DNA of 9,242 nucleotides, from assembly GCA_028277325.1 (NCBI GenBank), contig JANQGL010000015.1:1-9242 (forward strand), written 5' to 3'. Position 1 is the first letter of the stretch. Each line of letters begins with the position of its first letter. Below are positions 1 to 5,255 of this stretch, piece by piece. A program made the position numbers and the translations under genes. The notes beneath the pieces were generated by a model. The model did not search any database and had not been told where the DNA came from. It saw nothing but the letters and a program-made list of their open reading frames with translations. This DNA is from Magnetospira sp. (GTDB lineage: Bacteria; Pseudomonadota; Alphaproteobacteria; Rhodospirillales; Magnetospiraceae).

Positions 1-118
1 CACCATGGAGACGGCGGCCTGCACCGGCTGCGGCCTCTGTCCCACCACCTGCGGGCCGAAGGCCATCGTGCCGGCGCCCGGCCCGTTCGACACCCCGGCC
101 GAGGGAGGCGCCCGATGA
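1..118 (+). CDS. iorA: Indolepyruvate ferredoxin oxidoreductase alpha subunit, C-terminal end (partial)
   Basis: The first complete codon starts at 2, and 38 codons are visible before TGA at 116-118. The visible residues contain CTGCGLCPTTCGP, a CxxCxxCxxxC ligand set for a [4Fe-4S] ferredoxin-type cluster. IorA proteins end in such a ferredoxin domain. The protein decarboxylates aryl pyruvates (indolepyruvate, phenylpyruvate) with thiamine diphosphate and passes electrons through these clusters to ferredoxin. The assignment rests mainly on the next gene, iorB, whose ATG overlaps this stop as ATGA, which is typical of coupled subunits. The thiamine-binding part lies outside the window. From this fragment alone, any 2[4Fe-4S] protein would be possible; the context makes IorA likely. 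Confidence 0.85.
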   Translation, partial: TMETAACTGCGLCPTTCGPKAIVPAPGPFDTPAEGGAR

Positions 119-720
119 GCACGGTGACCAACATCCTGGTCTGCGGGATCGGCGGCCAGGGCGTGATGACGGCGTCCGAGATCCTGGCCCAGTGCGCGGT
201 GTCGCAGGGGCTCGACGTCAAGAAGACCGAGGTGGCCGGGATGGCGCAGCGCGGCGGCGTGGTGTCCAGCCACGTGCGGTTCGGCCCGCGGGTCCTGTCG
301 CCGGCCATCCCGGCCGGCGAGTCCGACGCGATCCTCGGCTTCGAGCCGGCCGAGGCGATGCGCTGGACGGCCGAGCTGCGGCCCGGCGGGGTGGCGATGG
401 TCAATACCCATCCGCTGCTGCCGCCGGTGGTCACCCTGGGCCTGTTCCCCTATCCGGACGACCCGGTGGGCGCGATGCGCAGGGCCGGGGTCAACGTCCG
501 CGACGTCGACGCCGGGGCGATCGCCCGCGAGCTGGGCGAGGTGCGGCTGGTCAACACGGTGATGCTGGGCGCCATCGCCGATCACCTGCCGTTCGACGCG
601 GCGCTGCTCAAGGAGACCGTCGTCGCCCGCTTCCGGGCCCGCAAGCCGGAGCTGGTGGCGCTCAACGAGGCGGCCTTCGAGCGCGGCCGCGCCGCGGCGG
701 CCGACGCGGCGGCGGCCTGA
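115..720 (+). CDS. iorB: Indolepyruvate oxidoreductase subunit beta
   Basis: This 201-residue protein is of the pyruvate/2-ketoacid oxidoreductase gamma type. It has the GIGGQG nucleotide-type loop at residues 11-16 and the family signature GMAQRGG at about 42-48, followed by VSSHVRFG. With IorA it oxidatively decarboxylates indolepyruvate and related aryl pyruvates to acyl-CoA, reducing ferredoxin, in the cytoplasm; this serves aromatic amino acid catabolism. Length is normal for IorB. The start is supported by GGGAGG at 103-108, six bases before ATG, and by the 4-base ATGA overlap with iorA. The C-terminus is an alanine-rich tail. The two-subunit form contrasts with the large single-chain enzymes found in many proteobacteria. 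The family assignment is firm; the exact keto-acid preference is not visible. Confidence 0.93.
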   Translation: MSTVTNILVCGIGGQGVMTASEILAQCAVSQGLDVKKTEVAGMAQRGGVVSSHVRFGPRVLSPAIPAGESDAILGFEPAEAMRWTAELRPGGVAMVNTHPLLPPVVTLGLFPYPDDPVGAMRRAGVNVRDVDAGAIARELGEVRLVNTVMLGAIADHLPFDAALLKETVVARFRARKPELVALNEAAFERGRAAAADAAAA

Positions 721-735
721 GTTGGTCGCCACCCG

Positions 736-771
736 ATCCCTCGTCCCGGGATGCCTCGATACGCGGTCGAG
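736..771. terminator. Possible weak hairpins between the convergent iorB and rlmH ends
   Basis: The 105-base gap between the convergent 3' ends of iorB and rlmH holds two small inverted repeats: ATCCC/GGGAT (736-740 with 748-752) and CTCGA/TCGAG (755-759 with 767-771). Both stems are only five base pairs and neither strand has a T-tract. They could serve as bidirectional transcription ends, but this is only suggested by position. Confidence 0.2.
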
Positions 772-825
772 ATGGCCCGGCTGTTTCGGAGGCCCGTCGG
801 GCGAGAGACGCCGGGAGCGCCCGCC

Positions 826-1287
826 TCAATCCCGGTGATAGGGATGGCCGGTCAGGATGCAGTGGGCGCGGTAGACCTGCTCGGCGATCAGGGCGCGGAC
901 CAGCAGGTGCGGCCAGGTGGCGGCGCCCAGCGACAGGACCAGATCGGCCCGCTCGCGCACCGACGGGTCGAGCCCGTCGGCACCGCCGACGAGAAAGGCG
1001 ATGGCGCGTCCGTCGTCGCGCCACGCGGCAAGGCGCGCCGCCAGGTCGCGGGTGGCCAGGGTGCGGCCGCGTTCGTCGAGCGCCACCACCGCCGCCCCGG
1101 CCGGTACCGCGTCCAGCAGGCGCGTCGATTCCTCGGATGTCAGTTTGTCCGGAGGGAGTCGTTTCCGCACCTCGATCTCCCGGAGATCGAGGGGAAAGGG
1201 GAGACGCCCCGCATAGCGCTCGAACAGGCGCCGCTCCTCCCGGTGGCCGGTCCCGAAACGGCCGGCCGCGATCACGCTGACCCGCAT
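826..1287 (-). CDS. rlmH: 23S rRNA (pseudouridine1915-N3)-methyltransferase RlmH
   Basis: This 153-residue SPOUT-class methyltransferase, formerly YbeA, normally has about 155 residues. It uses S-adenosylmethionine to methylate pseudouridine 1915 in helix 69 of 23S rRNA on assembled 70S ribosomes. Family landmarks are FLVGGADG at residues 98-105 (SAM-binding part of the knot), the LSLG...WPH..VR.L..EQ.YRA block at about 118-141, and the C-terminal HPYHR at 148-152. The ATG at 1287 lies 16 bases after the rsfS stop, so it is probably cotranscribed as the last gene of nadD-rsfS-rlmH. No strong Shine-Dalgarno is visible in that short gap, which suggests coupling to rsfS translation. The gene ends in TGA at 826-828, convergent with iorB. 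Identification is secure. Confidence 0.95.
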   Translation of the reverse strand: MRVSVIAAGRFGTGHREERRLFERYAGRLPFPLDLREIEVRKRLPPDKLTSEESTRLLDAVPAGAAVVALDERGRTLATRDLAARLAAWRDDGRAIAFLVGGADGLDPSVRERADLVLSLGAATWPHLLVRALIAEQVYRAHCILTGHPYHRD

Positions 1288-1303
1288 GACCGGGAAAGCG
1301 ACC

Positions 1304-1699
1304 CTACATCACCGCGCCGACCCCCATGCCCATGGCGCTGCGCATGGGTGTCGCCGCGATGCCCCACATCTTTTCCAGATTGTAGAAGCCGCGGACCTCG
1401 GGCCGGAACAGGTGCACCACCAGGTCCCCGGAATCGATCAGCACCCAGTCGAGCTGATGCTCGCCCTCGACGGACACCGTCCGGCGGCCGATCTGCTTCA
1501 GTTTGTCCCGGAGATGGTGGGCCATCGCTCCCACGTGGCGCTGGGAGCTTCCGCTCGCGATGACCATGTAGTCGGTCAGGCTGCTCTTGCCCCTGAGATC
1601 GATGACGATGACATCCTCCGCCTTGTCGTCATCGAGTTGGCGTTCCACCAGGTCCAGCAGGTCGCCGGTCGATGGAATCGTCGCATGTGCGGTCGTTAT
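1304..1699 (-). CDS. rsfS: Ribosomal silencing factor RsfS, with apparent ATA start
   Basis: RsfS (Iojap/YbeB family) binds ribosomal protein uL14 and blocks joining of the subunits, lowering translation during starvation. Family features are DDDKAEDVIVIDL, GKSSLTDYMVIASG, SSQRHV, the WVLIDSGDLVVHLF strand pair and FYNLEKMW. The end is TAG at 1304-1306. The start is the odd point. The only ATG, GTG or TTG in frame before the core is GTG at 1648, which gives 114 residues and cuts into the first helix (LLDLVERQL). Reading upstream in frame gives TTAHATIPSTGDLLDLVERQL, a normal alphaproteobacterial N-terminus, preceded by ATA at 1699-1697. AAGGAGG at 1712-1706 lies six bases before that ATA, and the ATA overlaps the nadD stop (ATAA). 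I therefore extend to 1699 (131 residues). GTG at 1648 is the conservative alternative. Function is firm; the start is inference. Confidence 0.9.
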   Translation of the reverse strand: MTTAHATIPSTGDLLDLVERQLDDDKAEDVIVIDLRGKSSLTDYMVIASGSSQRHVGAMAHHLRDKLKQIGRRTVSVEGEHQLDWVLIDSGDLVVHLFRPEVRGFYNLEKMWGIAATPMRSAMGMGVGAVM

Positions 1700-2337
1700 G
1701 TTTCGCCTCCTTGCAAGCTCGTGACCCGGCCGGGCCGCTGGCCGGCCCGGATTGCCGTCGCCGAAGCGGGATGGTACGGGATGAACAGATAGGTCCAGGC
1801 GGGAGGTCCCATGTCGGCCAGCCTTGCGGCCCGCCGCTCGGAGACCCGCGCCCGGGCATACCGTACCGCCGCCACGCCGGACAACGCCCTGAAAGAATAC
1901 GTCGGGCGGGCGAAAACCGCAACGGGAACAAAGTTAAAGATCGAGGTCCATCCGCGCCACCGGGACATCTGGTGGAGGTTGTCGGCCCCCATCAGCCAGA
2001 CGAAGCGGTGGCGCGGGCGGCGCGCCCGCAGGCAGGCCAGGGTATGGGCGGTGTAGCGGGTGCCGAGCCTTCGCTCGATGTCGGTGACCCGGATCCGGCG
2101 GTCGCGCGCCGCCGCGCGGGCCGAGGCGACGCGCGTCTCGAAAGGCGCCATCCCGACGGTGTCCTTGAGCGGATTCTGCGGCGACACCATCCACCACACC
2201 TCGTCCAGGCCGAGCCGCCGCAGGGCCTCGCGGCTGACGTGCAGGTGGCCGTCGTGGGCCGGGTTGAACGAGCCGCCGAGCAGGCCGACCCGCAGGCGCA
2301 GGCCGGCCGGGGGCAGACGGTCGGTCAGCGGCGGCAT
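1696..2337 (-). CDS. nadD: Nicotinate-nucleotide adenylyltransferase NadD
   Basis: NadD transfers AMP from ATP to nicotinate mononucleotide, giving deamido-NAD, the shared late step of NAD synthesis in the cytoplasm. The 213-residue protein fits the nucleotidyltransferase fold. GGSFNPAHDGH at residues 21-31 holds the HxGH ATP-binding histidines, PQNPLK is at 53-58, WLMGADN at 114-120, and SATAIR at 192-197 matches the family's late (S)STxIR motif. The YTAHTL motif at 95-100 has His where Asp is usual. The chosen ATG at 2337 gives a 16-residue lead before the first strand; no clear Shine-Dalgarno precedes it, so a start slightly further in is possible. It is first in the nadD-rsfS-rlmH operon, and its TAA (1698-1696) overlaps the rsfS start region. 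Confidence 0.94.
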   Translation of the reverse strand: MPPLTDRLPPAGLRLRVGLLGGSFNPAHDGHLHVSREALRRLGLDEVWWMVSPQNPLKDTVGMAPFETRVASARAAARDRRIRVTDIERRLGTRYTAHTLACLRARRPRHRFVWLMGADNLHQMSRWRGWTSIFNFVPVAVFARPTYSFRALSGVAAVRYARARVSERRAARLADMGPPAWTYLFIPYHPASATAIRAGQRPGRVTSLQGGET

Positions 2338-2393
2338 GGCGGGCGGTGTCCGTGGGCGGGCATGATCGGGTCCGGTGGAATCGCACCTTCCGA

Positions 2394-2422
2394 TTTACAC
2401 ACCAAACCGCGTCCCGACGCAA
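2394..2422 (-). promoter_or_regulatory. Candidate promoter for nadD-rsfS-rlmH
   Basis: On the minus strand TTGCGT (2422-2417) and TGTAAA (2399-2394) are separated by 17 bases, about 57 bases before the nadD ATG. The match to TTGACA/TATAAT is 3/6 and 4/6. It lies in the only less GC-rich stretch between the DUF3501 gene and nadD. The call rests on spacing and position alone. Confidence 0.3.
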
Positions 2423-2430
2423 TGCGCCCC

Positions 2431-2500
2431 GCGCCGCGCAGGATGCGGCGCCCGGCCGATGGCCCGAAAGGCCCTCGAAGGGGGAGGGCCCTCGAAGGGC
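2431..2500 (-). terminator. Hairpin cluster after the DUF3501 gene
   Basis: Four short stem-loops follow the DUF3501 stop codon. They are GCCCT/AGGGC around CGA (2488-2500), CCCT/AGGG around CGA (2472-2482), GGCC/GGCC around CGAAA (2461-2473) and GCGCCGC/GCGGCGC with a 7-base loop (2431-2451). The first two lie in a near-perfect tandem repeat of GGCCCTCGAAGGG (2470-2482 and 2487-2499, 17-base period). There is no T-tract, so this would be a non-classical terminator or an mRNA 3' stabiliser. It separates the rubrerythrin operon from the nadD promoter region. Confidence 0.4.
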
Positions 2501-2510
2501 GCGACGCGGG

Positions 2511-3098
2511 CTACAGGTCCTCGGCCAGGGCGGCCCGGGTCGCCTCCGGCATCACCGCCATGTGGCCGTAGCCGGGGTGGCCGACCGCCACCACCACCCG
2601 CCGGCCCTGCACGCGGAACGCCTCGGCCTGCGCCTCGGTGAGGCGGAAGTGCAGGAAGTGGATCGACGAGGTCTTGCCCTCGGGGGTGGTGCGCTCGACG
2701 TCCACCTCCCAGTCGGCGCGCACGATGTGGTCGGCGAACTCCAGGGTCACCGTCTCCTCGATACCGCCCAGCCCGGCCAGTTCGCGGGCCCGGATCGCCG
2801 GGTCCTCGAACTCCAGCATGAAGGTGCAGACGATCTCGTTGCCCTGCGGGATCAGCGGCTGGTAGGCGCGCAACTCGTCGTCGACCTGCTCGTCGCCGCC
2901 GCGTTCGGTGTGCAGCATCTCCTGCACCTGATAGAGCATGGTGTCGAAGCTCTCGAAATGCATGGTCAGGTTGGGGCCGACCGCCATCCGGCGGTCCTTC
3001 TTGTGGGCGATCATCTCGGCCCGGCGCGCCTTGCGGACCGCCGCGTAGGCGTCCAGGTCCAGGATGTCGCCGCGCTCGATGGAACGTTTGCGGGCCAT
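2511..3098 (-). CDS. DUF3501 family protein of unknown function
   Basis: I recognise the protein as DUF3501 by its opening RSIERGDILDLDAYAAVR, the segment GPNLTMHFESFDTMLYQVQEML, and the later LIPQGNE and HFLHFRL segments. It has no signal peptide, membrane segment or cysteines, so it is probably a soluble cytoplasmic protein and not itself an Fe-S carrier. No catalytic motif is recognisable. As I recall, members of this family are often encoded beside a rubrerythrin and a GlpC/HdrD-like Fe-S protein, exactly the two genes upstream here, which suggests a shared pathway or complex. The start chosen is ATG at 3098 (195 residues), ten bases after GGAG and just before the conserved region. ATGs at 3107 and 3119 are alternatives adding 3 or 7 residues. 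The gene is last in its operon. Confidence 0.82.
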   Translation of the reverse strand: MARKRSIERGDILDLDAYAAVRKARRAEMIAHKKDRRMAVGPNLTMHFESFDTMLYQVQEMLHTERGGDEQVDDELRAYQPLIPQGNEIVCTFMLEFEDPAIRARELAGLGGIEETVTLEFADHIVRADWEVDVERTTPEGKTSSIHFLHFRLTEAQAEAFRVQGRRVVVAVGHPGYGHMAVMPEATRAALAEDL

Positions 3099-3136
3099 GT
3101 GGGTCATTCTCCGTGTCATCCGTTCTCGGGGTGGGG

Positions 3137-3162
3137 CCGGCGGGCCGCGTCGGGCCCGCCGG
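3137..3162 (-). other. Perfect 10-bp hairpin between the Fe-S protein gene and the DUF3501 gene
   Basis: CCGGCGGGCC (3137-3146) and GGCCCGCCGG (3153-3162) are exact reverse complements around a six-base loop, and lie 22 bases after the Fe-S protein stop. There is no T-tract, and the next gene starts soon after. An mRNA-stabilising or processing element is more likely than a full terminator; this role is inferred. Confidence 0.5.
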
Positions 3163-3183
3163 GGACGCGTCCGGGGCGCCGGT

Positions 3184-4527
3184 TCACAGTCCGTAGGCGC
3201 GGGCCAGCAGCTGGATGGGGTGCTGGCAGGCCTCGATCCCGGAGACGTCGCCGCCCTCGGCCTCGATGCCCTGGACGATGTGGTCGCGGGCCAGCGGGCA
3301 CTCGGAGACCAGGAAGGCGTTGCCGTTCTTCATCGCCTGCCTGGCCACCGGCTTGCCGACCTTGAGGGCGACCGGATACCATTCGGTCTTGATCCCCCAG
3401 GACCCGCCGTGGCCGGAGCAGCGCTCGATCGGCTTGGCCTTGGTCCCGGGGATCAGGCGCAGCATCTGGGTCGCCTTCTGACCCATGTTCTGGGCCCGCG
3501 AGTGACAGGAGACATGCACCGTGACGTCGCCGCCGAGGGGCTGCATGCCGTCCGCCATGCCCTCCTTGGCGTTGATGTCGACCACGTACTCGGTGATGTC
3601 GAAGGTCGCCTTGGCGAGTTTCGCCACCGCCGCGTTGTCGGGCGCGATGAGCGGCCATTCGAACTTCATCATCAGGGCGCAGGACGGCACCAGGGCGACC
3701 ACGTCGTAGCCCTTGTCGAGCCACGGCTCCAGCGCCCTGGCCACGGCGTCGGCCTTGCCGGCCACCCGTTCCAGGTCGCCATGCTCCAACTGCGGCATGC
3801 CGCAGCATTCCGGATAGACCACCTCGGTCTCGACCCCGTTGCGGGCCAGCACGGCGCGCGCCGCGTGGCCGATGTCCGGGTTGTTGTAGTTGGCGAAGCA
3901 GGTGGCGTAGAGGACCACCTTGCGGCCGAACGCCGGGGCCTCCCGGTCGACCTCCGGGGCGGTGCCGGTCCGGCACTGCTCGACGAAGGTCCTGGCGGCG
4001 AACCTGGGCAGTTCGGCGTCGGGGTGGAGTCCGGCCACCGCCTTCAACAGCGGCCGGGTGACCGGATTGCCGCGCCGGGTCGCCCAGTTGGCCATCCCGG
4101 ACAGCGCGCCGCAGGCCCGCTTGGCGTTGGCGTCGGTCTCGGTGAGCTTGCGGTCGATGCCGCCGATCCTGCCCTTTTTCAGTTCCACCGCCCGGTAGCG
4201 CACCATCAGGTGCGGAATGTCCAGGTTGAACTCGTGCGGCGGCACGTAGGGGCACTTGGTCAGGAAGCACATGTCGCACAGGGTGCAGGCGTCGACCACC
4301 GACTTCAGCTTCGACGACGGCACGCCTCCGAGCTCGGCGTCCCCGGCGGCGTCGATCAGGTCGAACAGGCGCGGGAAGCTGTCGCACAGGTTGAAGCAAC
4401 GGCGGCAGCCGTGGCAGATGTCGAATTGACGGCGCAGTTCGGCGTCCAGCTTCCCTTCGTCGTAAAAGTCCGGGTCGCGCCAGGCGATGGGATGACGCGT
4501 CGGGGCGTCGAGCGATCCTTCTCTCAT
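3184..4527 (-). CDS. GlpC/HdrD-like Fe-S protein with two [4Fe-4S] and two CCG-type domains
   Basis: From ATG at 4527 the protein has 447 residues. CHGCRRCFNLC (38-48) and CTLCDMCFLTKC (81-92) are two ferredoxin-type [4Fe-4S] sites. Two cysteine-rich CCG-type domains follow: the first has C210, the ECCG pair at 241-242 and C283; the second has C341, C370 in CSGHGG, C410 and C434. This is the layout of GlpC and the HdrD family, which pass electrons between membrane or flavin donors and soluble acceptors. No membrane segment or flavin domain is visible. The second domain reads CSG instead of CCG, losing one expected ligand. Its operon position between rubrerythrin and DUF3501 suggests it reduces the rubrerythrin; this is inference. 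ATG at 4578 would add a Pro-rich 17-residue tail and lacks a ribosome site; 4527 has only a weak one. Confidence 0.85.
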   Translation of the reverse strand: MREGSLDAPTRHPIAWRDPDFYDEGKLDAELRRQFDICHGCRRCFNLCDSFPRLFDLIDAAGDAELGGVPSSKLKSVVDACTLCDMCFLTKCPYVPPHEFNLDIPHLMVRYRAVELKKGRIGGIDRKLTETDANAKRACGALSGMANWATRRGNPVTRPLLKAVAGLHPDAELPRFAARTFVEQCRTGTAPEVDREAPAFGRKVVLYATCFANYNNPDIGHAARAVLARNGVETEVVYPECCGMPQLEHGDLERVAGKADAVARALEPWLDKGYDVVALVPSCALMMKFEWPLIAPDNAAVAKLAKATFDITEYVVDINAKEGMADGMQPLGGDVTVHVSCHSRAQNMGQKATQMLRLIPGTKAKPIERCSGHGGSWGIKTEWYPVALKVGKPVARQAMKNGNAFLVSECPLARDHIVQGIEAEGGDVSGIEACQHPIQLLARAYGL

Positions 4528-4583
4528 CGGGTCGGTTCCGTTCAAAATGATTCGTCCGCCCTCCGGCGGGGGCGGCATCGGGA

Positions 4584-4650
4584 CGGCGCCGGGCCGGCGA
4601 GGCGGCGCCGGGTGTCACCGGGGCACGGCGAGGGCGCCGGCCCCGGCGAC
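4584..4650 (-). other. Tandem strong hairpins after the rubrerythrin gene
   Basis: Eight bases past the rubrerythrin stop, the minus-strand RNA can form an 11-bp stem (4650-4640 with 4624-4614, one G-U pair, 15-base loop). A second pair of arms, CGGCGCCG at 4584-4591 and 4603-4610, follows. There is no T-tract. Position suggests a 3' stabiliser or partial terminator that would favour rubrerythrin mRNA over the downstream genes; this is inferred from layout. Confidence 0.5.
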
Positions 4651-4658
4651 GCGGTCCG

Positions 4659-5075
4659 TCACAGCTCGTCGAGCGCCTTCTGGAACCGGCCGGCGTGCGA
4701 CTTCTCGGCCTTGGCCAGCGTCTCGAACCAGTCGGCGATCTCGTCGAAGCCCTCGTCGCGCGCGGTCTTCGCCATGCCCGGGTACATGTCGGTGTACTCG
4801 TGGGTCTCGCCGGCGATCGAGGTCTTCAGGTTCTCCTCGGTTTCGCCCATCGGCAGACCGGTCGCCGGGTCGCCGCACTCCTCGAGGTATTCGAGGTGGC
4901 CGTGGGCGTGGCCGGTCTCGCCCTCGGCGGTCGACCGGAACACCGCGGCGGCGTCGTTGTAGCCCTCGATGTCGGCCTTCTGGGCGAAGTAGAGGTAGCG
5001 GCGATTGGCCTGCGATTCGCCGGCGAACGCGTCCTTGAGGTTCTCTTCGGTCTTCGAGCCCTTGAGTTCGGCCAT
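4659..5075 (-). CDS. Rubrerythrin (diiron peroxidase), without rubredoxin domain
   Basis: Rubrerythrins are ferritin-like four-helix proteins that reduce hydrogen peroxide to water at a diiron site. In 138 residues all seven ligands of the classical site are present at family spacing: E20, E53, H56, E90, E93, E124 and H127. There is no C-terminal CxxC-CxxC rubredoxin domain, so an external electron donor is required. The start is secure: AGGAGG lies five bases before ATG at 5075, the best ribosome site in the operon. An open frame continues upstream to 6257, but that part is antisense to oxyR and not real. The gene is first in the operon, with the Fe-S protein and DUF3501 downstream and oxyR divergent, all consistent with peroxide defence. 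Strong hairpins after the stop may keep its message abundant. Family call is firm; the cytoplasmic peroxidase role follows from the family. Confidence 0.93.
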   Translation of the reverse strand: MAELKGSKTEENLKDAFAGESQANRRYLYFAQKADIEGYNDAAAVFRSTAEGETGHAHGHLEYLEECGDPATGLPMGETEENLKTSIAGETHEYTDMYPGMAKTARDEGFDEIADWFETLAKAEKSHAGRFQKALDEL

Positions 5076-5190
5076 GATATCCTCCTGTGGGTGGGTTCGG
5101 TCACTGGATGAAAACAGACTTGGCGGTTGCTCCGCGGCGCCCGGGGACGGCAGGTGCTCCGGGTGCCGCAGGGCGTTGACGGAAGAAACC

Positions 5191-5255
5191 CTATCAAAAG
5201 CATTGTTATTTGAAAAACAGTTTATTAAGATATGTTTTATTGGGAGAACATATAA
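5191..5255. promoter_or_regulatory. AT-rich divergent control region between rubrerythrin and oxyR
   Basis: This stretch is strikingly AT-rich against the GC-rich surroundings. It contains three inverted repeats of LysR-operator style. TCAAA/TTTGA is at 5194-5213. An imperfect palindrome, TGTTATTTGAAAAACA, is at 5204-5219. A perfect ATATGTT/AACATAT repeat is at 5230-5253. On the minus strand TTGATA (5197-5192) matches five of six bases of a -35 box for the rubrerythrin, just downstream of the palindrome as expected for an activator site, but no good -10 follows. None of the repeats matches the enterobacterial OxyR consensus (ATAG...CTAT) well, so OxyR binding is inferred from gene arrangement. 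Confidence 0.5.
5203..5231 (+). promoter_or_regulatory. Candidate oxyR promoter
   Basis: TTGTTA (5203-5208) and TAAGAT (5226-5231) are separated by 17 bases, each matching four of six positions of the housekeeping consensus. Transcription would begin near 5238, giving a leader of about 18 bases with GGGAG (5242-5246) as ribosome site nine bases before the ATG. The -10 box overlaps the left arm of the ATATGTT inverted repeat, a typical place for autorepression. Confidence 0.4.

Noticed and set aside
192..1280. Long + frames over iorB and rlmH (192-1280 and 751-1563)
   Set aside because: Low-complexity Arg/Gly/Pro translations overlapping clear iorB and rlmH genes in other frames.
3064..4962. 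A 632-codon open frame on the + strand opposite the Fe-S protein, and a 500-codon frame on the minus strand at 3116-4618
   Set aside because: Both are shadow frames of the GC-rich Fe-S protein gene. Their residues are rich in Arg, Gly, Pro and His with no family motif, while the accepted frame has ordered cysteine clusters.
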